From positions 1 to 36,051 of the forward strand of contig NZ_JALM01000026.1 of the NCBI RefSeq assembly GCF_000737195.2: 36,051 nucleotides of DNA. The letters are read 5' to 3'. The notes beneath the pieces were generated by a model, which was not told the DNA's origin, did no database searches, and saw only the letters and a list, made by a program, of their open reading frames with translations. How positions within the stretch are numbered: the stretch's first letter is position 1; the number at the start of each line of letters is the position of its first letter. Shown here piece after piece: positions 23,824-30,979 of this stretch. The DNA is from Sciscionella sediminilitoris (GTDB lineage Bacteria > Actinomycetota > Actinomycetes > Mycobacteriales > Pseudonocardiaceae). A program made the translations under genes and the position numbers.

Positions 23824-24363
23824 CTAATCGGAACCGACCGCGACACCGAGCCGGGCCGCCGTGTACGCGAAGACCGCCTCCGTCGAGCGACCGAACAAGA
23901 CAAACCGGACTTCACCTGGGAATTCGTGGTCCACCACGGTCTCCAGGGCGATCCGCGCCGCCGAGTCGAGCGGCCAGCCGAAGGCACCCGTGGAGATCGC
24001 GGGGAAGGCCACCGAGCCCACGCCGAGCTCACCGGCGAGCGTGAGCGAATTGTGGTGCGCTGCGGCCAGGATCGCCGACCGGTCCGTACTGGCGGAGTAC
24101 ACCGGGCCCACCGTGTGGATCACGTACTCGGCGGGCAGTTCGCCCGCACCGGTGGCCACCGCCTCGCCCGCGGGCAGGCCATCGCGATACCGCCCGGCAC
24201 GCAGTTCCCGGCACTCCTCGAGAATGCGCGGCCCGCCACGGCGGTGGATCGCGCCGTCCACTCCGCCGCCACCGAGCAGGCCGGAGTTCGCCGCGTTCAC
24301 GATGGCGCCGACCCGCTGCTCGGTGAGGTCACCGGTACGGATAGTGATGCGTGCCACAGGCAC
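23824..24363 (-). CDS. macro domain ADP-ribose-binding protein (MacroD-like)
   Basis: A 179-residue single macro domain. Signatures are GDLTEQRVGAIVNAANSGLLGGGGVDGAIHRRGG (quoted in short parts: AIVNAANS, LLGGGGVDGAIH), YVIHTVGPVY, and the phosphate loop FPAISTGAFGWPLDSAARIA. Relatives hydrolyse O-acetyl-ADP-ribose or remove ADP-ribose from proteins and nucleic acids. The N-loop asparagines and the GGGG loop needed for catalysis are present, so activity is likely. It begins with GTG 24363, 12 bases after the mrf stop; GTG 24357 is an alternative start. No ADP-ribosyltransferase partner is adjacent. Confidence 0.93.
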   Translation of the reverse strand: MPVARITIRTGDLTEQRVGAIVNAANSGLLGGGGVDGAIHRRGGPRILEECRELRAGRYRDGLPAGEAVATGAGELPAEYVIHTVGPVYSASTDRSAILAAAHHNSLTLAGELGVGSVAFPAISTGAFGWPLDSAARIALETVVDHEFPGEVRFVLFGRSTEAVFAYTAARLGVAVGSD

Positions 24364-24375
24364 ATGATGCCAGGC

Positions 24376-25551
24376 TCAGCCTTGGCTCCCACAAGGCTCG
24401 TCCTCGAACAGCTGGAACGGGTCGGGCAGCGCACGCCAGCCGTCCTGGCCTTCGGCGAGCTCGGCATCGGTGAGAAGCGCGCCGTTGAGCGCCTCGGTGA
24501 TCCGTTCCGGGTCCGCCTCGTGCACCAGGACCAGCAGGTGCTGCTCCCGGTCCCCGTAATAGGGATCCCAGCGCAGCGCCGCGGTCGCGGACCGCAGCGG
24601 AGCCGCCTGCTCCCATTCCTCCGGCGCGGCACACAGCCACGGTCCCAGGTATCCCAGCCACAGCGCGCCACCCGCGGACTCGAGCCAGAGACTCGCCTCC
24701 GGTTTGCTCGCCAGCCAGATCCGGCCCCATGCGGTGACCACCCCGTCCAGCAGCACCTCCATCGCCTCGGCGAACCGTTTCGGATGCAGCGGACGGCGCG
24801 CGTCGAACTCGGCGAGCGCGATTCCGTGTTCGGCATGCAGCGGCGGGGTGCCGCGCAGCAACGGACCGTGCGGATCGTCCGCCTCGCCACGGCGCGCCTC
24901 GGCGGGCAGCCGCTCCAGTAGTCGCCCGACCTCGCGCCCCGTGGTGCGTACCGCCGCCGGGGCGAGCCGGTCGAGCACGGCGAGGGTCCGCGGATCGGCA
25001 GGACGGGCGAGCACCAGGGCATCGGCGAAAGCGACCGCGCCGGTGGCCACATGTGCGACCGTGCGCTCGTCCTCGGTCCCGGCGCTGAGCCCCATCTCCA
25101 CCAGTGTCTCGTCCCCGGTCGCCTGCCGGAACCAGTGCTCCGGATCGACGGCGACGAGCACCCCGGCGATGTCCAGCACCTCGCACACGGTGCCCGGTCC
25201 GTTCTCGTCCTCGACCAGGAGCGTGGACAGCGCCCCGCACACCGATTCCGGCTCCATCGCGGGGTCCAGGTGCAGCACGATGCGCGGCACCCCGTCCCCG
25301 GCCAGCCCGCGCAACAGCGGTAGCACATCCTCGCGCAGGGTGCACGAGGCGCAACCGTGCGCCAGTTCGAGCACCGTCTCCCGCGCACCCTCGGCGGTGC
25401 GCACGGTGCGCCGCACGATCCCCTCGGTCAGCGAGCGCAGATCGTGGTGCACAAGCACGGCACCCTCGACCTCACGCATGGCCGATTCGGCGGTCTCGCG
25501 GGCCACCTCGGAGGCGAGTCCACCGACGAGGACCAACTGACTGCGGGACAT
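24376..25551 (-). CDS. mrf: CobW-like Mrf (ribosome hibernation factor recruitment) protein
   Basis: A 391-residue protein with the CobW/G3E layout: an N-terminal domain beginning [14 protein letters not shown], the cysteine motif [16 protein letters not shown], and the C-terminal CobW domain ([22 protein letters not shown], ending [23 protein letters not shown]). A normal Walker A lysine (GxxGxGKT) is absent. This fits the mycobacterial Mrf proteins of the zinc-starvation ribosomal operon, reported to recruit a hibernation factor to alternative ribosomes. Context agrees: it diverges from L28/L33 paralogues with a Zur-like box before it. ATG 25551 is chosen because AGGGTGG lies at a suitable distance upstream; GTG 25557 is possible. 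Confidence 0.8.
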   Translation of the reverse strand: MSRSQLVLVGGLASEVARETAESAMREVEGAVLVHHDLRSLTEGIVRRTVRTAEGARETVLELAHGCASCTLREDVLPLLRGLAGDGVPRIVLHLDPAMEPESVCGALSTLLVEDENGPGTVCEVLDIAGVLVAVDPEHWFRQATGDETLVEMGLSAGTEDERTVAHVATGAVAFADALVLARPADPRTLAVLDRLAPAAVRTTGREVGRLLERLPAEARRGEADDPHGPLLRGTPPLHAEHGIALAEFDARRPLHPKRFAEAMEVLLDGVVTAWGRIWLASKPEASLWLESAGGALWLGYLGPWLCAAPEEWEQAAPLRSATAALRWDPYYGDREQHLLVLVHEADPERITEALNGALLTDAELAEGQDGWRALPDPFQLFEDEPCGSQG

Positions 25552-25567
25552 ACACACCCACCCTTGT

Positions 25568-25582
25568 TGACAATCGTTTTCA
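25568..25582. promoter_or_regulatory. Zur-box-like palindrome in front of mrf
   Basis: TGACAAT-C-GTTTTCA is a 7-1-7 partial palindrome close to the actinobacterial Zur consensus TGAAAAT-G-ATTTTCA. It stands 16 bases before the mrf start. Repression by Zur when zinc is plentiful is the natural reading. Confidence 0.7.
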
Positions 25583-25620
25583 AAAGACTGTTCGCCATGG
25601 TAGCGTCAGCTCACCATTAT

Positions 25621-25635
25621 TGAAAATGATTCTCA
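25621..25635. promoter_or_regulatory. Zur-box-like palindrome in front of rpmB2-rpmG2
   Basis: TGAAAAT-G-ATTCTCA differs from a perfect Zur palindrome by one base. It ends 15 bases before the GTG start of rpmB2 and adjoins its ribosome-binding site AGGAGGGA (25640-25647). Confidence 0.82.
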
Positions 25636-25650
25636 TCATGAGGAGGGAAC

Positions 25651-25887
25651 GTGTCCCAGGTGTGTCAGGTCACCGGGCGTGCGCCGGGCTTCGGGAACCG
25701 GGTCGCGCACTCGAACAAGCGCACGAAGCGCCGGTGGAACCCCAATCTGCAGCGCCGCCGCTACTGGCTGCCCTCGGCGAAACGGTGGGTCACGCTCACC
25801 GTCTCGGCCAAGGGCATCAAGACGATCGACAAGCGCGGGATCGAATCGGTCGTCGCGGAGCTGCGCCGCAAGGGAGTACGGATCTGA
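25651..25887 (+). CDS. rpmB: 50S ribosomal protein L28 paralogue, cysteine-poor (zinc-independent)
   Basis: A 78-residue L28 with [34 protein letters not shown] and [19 protein letters not shown] typical of the family (given here as partial strings). Only one cysteine (Cys5) is present, so it cannot form the four-cysteine zinc site of C+ L28 forms. Such C- forms replace zinc-binding proteins when zinc is scarce, freeing zinc. The Zur-like box directly upstream supports this. GTG 25651 follows a strong AGGAGG. Its stop overlaps the next start by one base (TGATG). Confidence 0.95.
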   Translation: MSQVCQVTGRAPGFGNRVAHSNKRTKRRWNPNLQRRRYWLPSAKRWVTLTVSAKGIKTIDKRGIESVVAELRRKGVRI

Positions 25888-26054
25888 TGGCGGCGAACAA
25901 CGAGCTGCGCCCGATCGTGAAGCTGCGCTCCACCGCGGGCACCGGGTACACCTACGTCACCCGCAAGAACCGGCGCAACGATCCGGACCGGCTGGTGCTG
26001 CGCAAGTACGACCCGATCGCGCGGGCACACGTCGAGTTCCGCGAGCAGCGCTAG
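25887..26054 (+). CDS. rpmG: 50S ribosomal protein L33 paralogue, cysteine-free (zinc-independent)
   Basis: A 55-residue L33: [37 protein letters not shown] (short segments [13 protein letters not shown] and LVLRKYDP are diagnostic). It lacks all four cysteines of zinc-binding L33. It is coupled to rpmB2 by a one-base overlap. In mycobacteria the same operon also holds rpsN2 and rpsR2; here the next gene on the plus strand is unrelated, so this is a shortened version. It converges with the dehydrogenase gene, overlapping it by four bases. Confidence 0.95.
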   Translation: MAANNELRPIVKLRSTAGTGYTYVTRKNRRNDPDRLVLRKYDPIARAHVEFREQR

Positions 26055-26965
26055 TACTCGCCGTCCACCAGGTTGTCCGGCCGCAGCCCCGCGGCGAACT
26101 TCCCGATCTCGGCGGCCGCGACATGCCAGGCCCGGACCTGCCCTCCGGTGACGCTGCCCCCGACGTGCGGGGTGAGCACCAGGTTCGGCGCGGACCAGAG
26201 CGGATGGTCCTCGGGGAGTGGCTCCGGATCGGTCACGTCCAGGGCCGCGCGCAGCCGCCCGGCGTTGAGTTCGTCCAGCAGCGCCCCGGTCCGTACTACG
26301 GGCCCGCGTGCGGCGTTCACCAGGACCGCGCCGTCCGGCATGGCCGCGAGGAACTTCGCGTCCACCATCCCGCGGGTCGCCGAGGTCAGCGGCACCACGA
26401 GCACCGTGACCTCGTGCTCGGGCAGCAGCTCGGGCAGTTCCTCCACCCCGTGCACGCCGTCCCGCGCCCGGGTGCCGACCAGGGTGGTGTGCGCGTCGAA
26501 GGCCGCGAACCGGCGCCGCAACTGCTCCCCCAGATCACCGGCCCCGACCACGAGCACCCGCTTGTCCATCAGGGTCTCGGTGTAGTGCTGGTCCCAGACC
26601 CGGCGCGCCCGGTTCGCCGCGAAGGGCTCCAGTTCCCGGTAGATCGAGAGCAGTGTGGCGAACACCCATTCCGCGGTCGCCCCGCCGTGCGCACCACGGC
26701 AGGTGGACAACGCCACTCCCCGCGGGACCAGGCCGATCCAGTTCTCCGCGCCCGCGCTGAGCAGCTGGACCAGGCGCAGCCGCGGCAACTCGGCGAACAT
26801 CTCGGCCACCTTCGGCCCGGCGAGGAACGGCGGCACGAGCACCTGTGCCTCGCGCATGTGGTCCTCGAGCGGTTCACCGGGCTCGTAGCGCACCGCGGTG
26901 ACCCCGTCGACCTCGGCGAGCGCGGCGCGCCCTTCCTCGTTGGGCACCAATACCGTGATCGTCAC
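26051..26965 (-). CDS. D-isomer-specific 2-hydroxyacid dehydrogenase
   Basis: A 304-residue NAD-dependent dehydrogenase. The Rossmann motif is [17 protein letters not shown]; catalytic region motifs are VNAARGPVV (with Arg), the acid near [15 protein letters not shown], and TPHVGGS with the general-base histidine. The order and spacing are normal for the family; substrates include glyoxylate, pyruvate or hydroxypyruvate and cannot be told apart here. GTG 26965 is chosen: TACCGT ends six bases upstream, which suits a leaderless mRNA. GTG 27013 would add 16 unconserved residues. The gene diverges from the lipoprotein gene. Confidence 0.9.
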   Translation of the reverse strand: MTITVLVPNEEGRAALAEVDGVTAVRYEPGEPLEDHMREAQVLVPPFLAGPKVAEMFAELPRLRLVQLLSAGAENWIGLVPRGVALSTCRGAHGGATAEWVFATLLSIYRELEPFAANRARRVWDQHYTETLMDKRVLVVGAGDLGEQLRRRFAAFDAHTTLVGTRARDGVHGVEELPELLPEHEVTVLVVPLTSATRGMVDAKFLAAMPDGAVLVNAARGPVVRTGALLDELNAGRLRAALDVTDPEPLPEDHPLWSAPNLVLTPHVGGSVTGGQVRAWHVAAAEIGKFAAGLRPDNLVDGEY

Positions 26966-27050
26966 GCTGTCACGGTAACCAGCCGTGGAATCCGGTTCGG
27001 CGGGAGTGCTCACACCACGGTCACGACCGGGTTTGTAGCCTGCTGGGGTG

Positions 27051-28238
27051 ATGTCGCTTTCGGGGAGGAGCACGCGGCGGGCTCGCACGGCGCTCGCCGC
27101 CGCCATGGTGTCCGGCGCCGTCGTGCTGACCGGGTGCGCCGATTTCTCCAAGCAGGCCTCACCCGGGCACTACACCGCGGCACCGAGCCTGAACGCGGAG
27201 CAGCCGCCGCAGCCCGAGGGGCCCGGCGAGAGCGGGACCGGTGGCGGTTCGCCCAGTTCGCAGACCTCGGTGCCGCCCCCGCAGGGGTGCACCGACTTCC
27301 ACGAGAACGTCATCGGCACCTGTCTGGGCGCCGTGTCCGCGGTCGCCGCCCTTCCCGGTAACGCCCAGCAGCCCAGTGCCCTCGCCGCGGAGCGGTCCAC
27401 CGGCCGGATCCTGCAGGTGTCCAAGGGAACCCCGCCGACCCAGCTGGCGAAGCTGGACGTGGACGCCAAGGCCGGCGGGGTCACCGGACTGGCCCTTTCC
27501 CCGCACTACGACGAGGATCAGCTGATCTACGCCTATGTGACCACCGCGAGCGGGAACCAGGTGGTGCGGTTCGCCGCGGGGCAGGCCCCCAAGCCGATCC
27601 TGACCGGTATCCCGAAGGGCGCGAAGGACAACGGCGGATCGCTGGCGCTCGATCACAAGGGAGCGCTGCTCGTCGCGACCGGGGACGCCGGAAACGCCTC
27701 CGCGGCGAACGATCCGAAGTCCTTGGCGGGCAAGGTGCTCCGCATCGACGGCGACGGCAAACCCGCTCCGGGCAACCCCGATCCGCACTCCCCCGTGCTG
27801 GCTTCGGGAGTGCACGCCCCCGGCGGAGTGTGCGCCACCCTCGACGGTTCCGCCAGCTACGTCACCGACCAGGGCGGGTCCCGTGACCAGCTGTTCCACG
27901 TCACTCCCGGCAAACTGCGCGAACCGACCTGGAGCTGGCCGGACAAACCCGGGGTGGCCGGCTGCAGCGCCACGGCCAAGCTCGTCTCGGTCAACACCAC
28001 CAAGGCCGGCAATATGCAGGGCATCGCGCTCAACACGGACGGCTCGGTGAACGGCCAGCCCCAGGTCGGCGTGACCGGGAAGGACGGATTCGGCAAGCTG
28101 TCCGGTATGGATGTGCTCGGCGAGGGCATCGTCGTGGTGGGCACCGCCAACAAGGAGTCCGGTGGCAAGCCCGTTTCCAGTGACGACCGGGTGTTCATCA
28201 TCCAGCCCCAGGCCGGTGGCGGAACCGGAAAGGACTGA
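27051..28238 (+). CDS. LppZ-like lipoprotein with PQQ-dependent sugar dehydrogenase-type beta-propeller
   Basis: About 395 residues. The N-terminal signal peptide ends in a lipobox, VVLTGC, so the mature protein is lipid-anchored outside the membrane. A Pro/Gly/Ser-rich linker is followed by a soluble-aldose/sorbosone dehydrogenase-type propeller: GVTGLALSPHYDEDQLIYAYVT, NGGSLALDHKGALLVATGDAG, LAGKVLRIDGDG and SGVHAPGGVC. It resembles mycobacterial LppZ, whose role is unknown; PQQ binding is not certain because the catalytic histidine region is altered relative to glucose dehydrogenases. GTG 27048 immediately precedes ATG 27051. TAGCCT (27036-27041) lies seven bases before GTG, suggesting leaderless expression. 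Confidence 0.85.
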   Translation: MSLSGRSTRRARTALAAAMVSGAVVLTGCADFSKQASPGHYTAAPSLNAEQPPQPEGPGESGTGGGSPSSQTSVPPPQGCTDFHENVIGTCLGAVSAVAALPGNAQQPSALAAERSTGRILQVSKGTPPTQLAKLDVDAKAGGVTGLALSPHYDEDQLIYAYVTTASGNQVVRFAAGQAPKPILTGIPKGAKDNGGSLALDHKGALLVATGDAGNASAANDPKSLAGKVLRIDGDGKPAPGNPDPHSPVLASGVHAPGGVCATLDGSASYVTDQGGSRDQLFHVTPGKLREPTWSWPDKPGVAGCSATAKLVSVNTTKAGNMQGIALNTDGSVNGQPQVGVTGKDGFGKLSGMDVLGEGIVVVGTANKESGGKPVSSDDRVFIIQPQAGGGTGKD

Positions 28239-28245
28239 ACCTCCC

Positions 28246-28695
28246 ATGCGGGACGAGGAACTGCTCGAGCACGCGCTCGGCGAGGCGCGCACCGGTCTCG
28301 GTGAGGGTGGTGTTCCCATCGGCGCCGCGCTGGTGCTCGGCGACACCGTGGTGGCGACCGGACGCAACCGGCGGGTGCAGCTGGGCAGCACGATCCGGCA
28401 CGGCGAAACCGACTGCCTGGAGAACGCCGGCCGGCTCCCGGCGCGCGATTACGCGAACGCCACCATGGTCACCACGCTGTCCCCCTGCCACATGTGCACC
28501 GGGGCGATCCTGCTCTACGGGATCCCGCGGGTGGTCATCGGCGAGAACACCACCTTCCGCGGACCGGAGCAGTTGCTGCGCGAGTCCGGGGTGGAGCTCG
28601 TCGTGCTCGACTCGGTCGAGTGCCGCACGCTGATGGACCGGTTCATCCAGGACTTCCCCGCGGTGTGGGCCGAGGACATCGGGGAGACCGGCTGA
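28246..28695 (+). CDS. yeast-type cytosine deaminase
   Basis: A 149-residue zinc deaminase. The zinc ligands His52, Cys81 and Cys84 and catalytic Glu54 are spaced exactly as in Saccharomyces Fcy1 (His62, Cys91, Cys94, Glu64). Other shared blocks are GGVPIGAAL, STIRHGET, LENAGRL, TTLSPCHMCTGAI, YGIPRVVIGEN and the C-terminal WAEDIGE. Fcy1 converts cytosine to uracil and also 5-fluorocytosine to 5-fluorouracil; the same activity is inferred. This family differs from the bacterial amidohydrolase CodA. It begins seven bases after the lipoprotein stop, so the two may share an mRNA. Its last 181 bases overlap the antisense glycosylase gene. Confidence 0.9.
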   Translation: MRDEELLEHALGEARTGLGEGGVPIGAALVLGDTVVATGRNRRVQLGSTIRHGETDCLENAGRLPARDYANATMVTTLSPCHMCTGAILLYGIPRVVIGENTTFRGPEQLLRESGVELVVLDSVECRTLMDRFIQDFPAVWAEDIGETG

Positions 28696-29597
28696 TCCTC
28701 CACCGCCTCGGCCGAGGTGCCGGGTTCGGTTCCGTTCCCGTGGACGCGCCACAGCCAGGAGACCCATCCGCGCAGCGGCGCCCAGGTGGCCGCGATACCG
28801 GCGAGCACAGCGGGATCCGCGGGCACCCCGTACTCACGCGCCATCGTCTCGTGCAGCCGGGTGTCATGCAGCGGGAACACATCGGCCAGCCCGGCACCGC
28901 GCAGCAGGATCTGCTCGGCGAAGAACGGACCGATGCCGGGCAGTTCACGTAGCATCTCGATGGCCTGCGCGGGTTTGCGTGCCCGCAACGTCTTCCCGGA
29001 GAGCCTGCCCTCCAGCGCGGCCCGGGCCACCGCGCGCAACCGCTCGTCCTTCACCGCCGACATCCCGGGCAGCTCCGGAGCACCGAGCAGCTGGCGGGGC
29101 GTGGGAAAGGCGGTGATCCGCCGTCCGTCGATATCCACCGCGGTACCGCACCATTGCGCGATGCGCCGGGTGAGTCCGCGGGCCTGGGTGGCCCGGATCC
29201 GGTGCCCGATGATCATCGAGCACGCGGCCTCGTAGGGCGAGGGGAATCGGACCGGCCGCGCACCCGCGTGCCTGCCGAGCAAGCCGGACAGCACCGGGTC
29301 CCGCGCGGCGATCCCGGCCAGCGCGGAACCGTCCTCCTCCACCGCGAGTACCCGCTCGACCTGGATGCGCACCAGTCCGGCGGGTGCCGCGCTCTGCACC
29401 GAACCGAGCAGCGTCCCCGCACCTTCGCGCTGCCAGAACCGCACCACGGCCAGCCGCCAGTCGTCGTCGACCGGGAACGCGAGCCGGAAAACCCCGTCCC
29501 CGCCGTCCGCATACCCCGCGGGCGTGGCGTCCCGAAGAAAACGCAGGCTCGCGCTCAACCGGAACGGGCCCCTCGGTGCGATCGTGAACTGTTCCAT
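28515..29597 (-). CDS. AlkA-type DNA-3-methyladenine glycosylase with antisense-overlap tail
   Basis: A 360-residue HhH-GPD glycosylase. The N-terminal AlkA-like domain ends near residue 115. The helix-hairpin-helix is LRELPGIGPFFAEQILL (216-232) and the catalytic aspartate is Asp245 in FPLHDTRLHE. It excises alkylated bases. The recognisable domain ends at WVSWLWRVHGNG; 67 low-complexity residues (Ser/Thr-rich) follow before the stop, lying almost entirely antisense to the cytosine deaminase gene. The tail looks like read-through of another gene's complement. ATG 29597 has GAGAAGG directly upstream. Cotranscription with the DUF218 gene upstream is possible. Confidence 0.87.
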   Translation of the reverse strand: MEQFTIAPRGPFRLSASLRFLRDATPAGYADGGDGVFRLAFPVDDDWRLAVVRFWQREGAGTLLGSVQSAAPAGLVRIQVERVLAVEEDGSALAGIAARDPVLSGLLGRHAGARPVRFPSPYEAACSMIIGHRIRATQARGLTRRIAQWCGTAVDIDGRRITAFPTPRQLLGAPELPGMSAVKDERLRAVARAALEGRLSGKTLRARKPAQAIEMLRELPGIGPFFAEQILLRGAGLADVFPLHDTRLHETMAREYGVPADPAVLAGIAATWAPLRGWVSWLWRVHGNGTEPGTSAEAVEDQPVSPMSSAHTAGKSWMNRSISVRHSTESSTTSSTPDSRSNCSGPRKVVFSPMTTRGIP

Positions 29598-29685
29598 ACC
29601 TTCTCACCCCAGTGTGTGCGCCAACGTTCATCCGATGAGCGAGACACTACGAGAAGGCACCGACAACTCCGGCGCGCCGGACGTG

Positions 29686-30303
29686 CTACGCGGAACCGAT
29701 CTCGTCCGCGGAGGTCCTGGTCAGCCGGTAATAGAGCAGCGCGGCGGTCTCCCGCACGATGTAACGGATCTCGGTGGACCGCTGCTGCACCACCGGGCCA
29801 CCGTGCGTCGGCGAGACATCGGCACTGATCCCCGCGTCCCGGGCCATGGTGCGGGAGCGCAGCGAATGCCACGGATCGCTCACCAGCACCGCGCTCGAGC
29901 GGCCCTGATCGTGCAGCCGTTTGCCCGCCGCGACCAGACTCACCAGGGTGTCGTTGCCCTCGCCGACGGACACCAGCGCCGAGCGGGGCACCCCTTGCTC
30001 GGCGAGATACTTGGTGCCCGCCTGCGCCTCGGTGTACGCGTCCCCCGGCTGCTTGCCGCCCACCGTCATGATCTCGGGCGCGACCCCCTGCTCGTAGAGC
30101 ATCTTGGCGTGTTCGAGCCGCGCCTGCAGGATCGGCTTCGGCACCCCGTTGACCTGAGTCGAGCCGAGCACGATGATCGCGTCCACCTTGTCCCGCTCGT
30201 CCGTGCGCGCCACCTGCCACACCCGCAACGCGGTGCCGCCGACGAGCAGCACGGCGAGCAGCACCACCGCGCCGAGGATCCTGGACAACCACCGTGCAAC
30301 CAC
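29686..30303 (-). CDS. YdcF/DUF218 family membrane-anchored protein
   Basis: A 205-residue protein. One N-terminal hydrophobic helix (ILGAVVLLAVLLVGGTALRVW) is followed by the DUF218 domain: DAIIVLGSTQVNGVPKPILQARLEHA, PEIMTVGGKQPGDAYTEAQAG, YLAEQGVP, and the later SDPWHSLRSRTMARDAG. Members include SanA and ElyC, linked to envelope integrity and peptidoglycan or lipid-carrier metabolism; the biochemical role is unknown. The domain probably faces outside. The GTG start at 30303 is accepted although no clear ribosome-binding site is visible. It lies 88 bases upstream of the glycosylase. Confidence 0.85.
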   Translation of the reverse strand: MVARWLSRILGAVVLLAVLLVGGTALRVWQVARTDERDKVDAIIVLGSTQVNGVPKPILQARLEHAKMLYEQGVAPEIMTVGGKQPGDAYTEAQAGTKYLAEQGVPRSALVSVGEGNDTLVSLVAAGKRLHDQGRSSAVLVSDPWHSLRSRTMARDAGISADVSPTHGGPVVQQRSTEIRYIVRETAALLYYRLTRTSADEIGSA

Positions 30304-30373
30304 GTGCTCATCGTGGCAGAACCGATTCCGGGACCGCGCACACCGTGCCGGGTGTGTCCGTCACAAGCGGTTG

Positions 30374-30979
30374 CTACAGCCAGCCGTTCTCATCGGCGAG
30401 CCGGACCGCCTCGGCACGGGTGCGTGCCCCCGTCTTGCCGATCGCCGAGGACAGGTGATTGCGCACGGTGCCCTCGGTGAGGAACAGCTCCTTGGCGATG
30501 TCCGCGACCGTTCCGCCGTCGCGGGCCGTGGCGAGCACATCCCGCTCCCGTTCGGTCAGCGGACTCGTTCCGGTCGCGAGCGATTCGGCGGCCAGGGCCG
30601 GATCCACCACCCGTAGCCCCCGCTCCACCCGGCGCACCGCGTCGATCAGCTGCTCCGGCGGCGAGTCCTTCACCACGAACCCCGCCGCGCCCGCGGACAT
30701 CGCCCTGGACAGGTAACCGGGCCTGCCGAAGGTGGTGCAGATGATCACCTTCGCCGAGGGCAGCTGCACGCGCAGCTCACCAGCCACCGTGAGGCCGTCC
30801 TTACCCGGCATCTGCACATCCAGGAGCACCACATCGGGCTCGTACTCCTTCGCCGCGGGGAGCACCTCGTCCCCGGTGCCCACCTCGCCGACGACCTCGA
30901 TATCCGGTTCCATGCGCAGCACCGTGGCCAGCGCTCCGCGCACCATCGCCTGGTCGTCGGCCAGCAGTACCGTGATCAT
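30374..30979 (-). CDS. LuxR/NarL-family response regulator
   Basis: A 201-residue two-domain regulator. The receiver domain has acidic residues in LLADDQ and the phospho-acceptor Asp54 in VVLLDVQMPG, with Thr82/Thr83 and KDS (VVKDSPPEQL). The LuxR-type helix-turn-helix is SPLTERERDVLATARDGGTVADIAKELFLTEGTVRNHLSSAIGKTGA (residues about 138-185, quoted in part). It resembles the DesR/YvfU group. The start overlaps the histidine kinase stop by four bases (ATGA). Together with the kinase and the ABC transporter it forms one operon. Confidence 0.95.
   Translation of the reverse strand: MITVLLADDQAMVRGALATVLRMEPDIEVVGEVGTGDEVLPAAKEYEPDVVLLDVQMPGKDGLTVAGELRVQLPSAKVIICTTFGRPGYLSRAMSAGAAGFVVKDSPPEQLIDAVRRVERGLRVVDPALAAESLATGTSPLTERERDVLATARDGGTVADIAKELFLTEGTVRNHLSSAIGKTGARTRAEAVRLADENGWL

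Noticed and set aside
30304-30373. A short CACACC/GGTGTG hairpin between the DUF218 gene and the response regulator.
   Set aside because: The stem is only six base pairs with no T-run; it is too weak to call a terminator.
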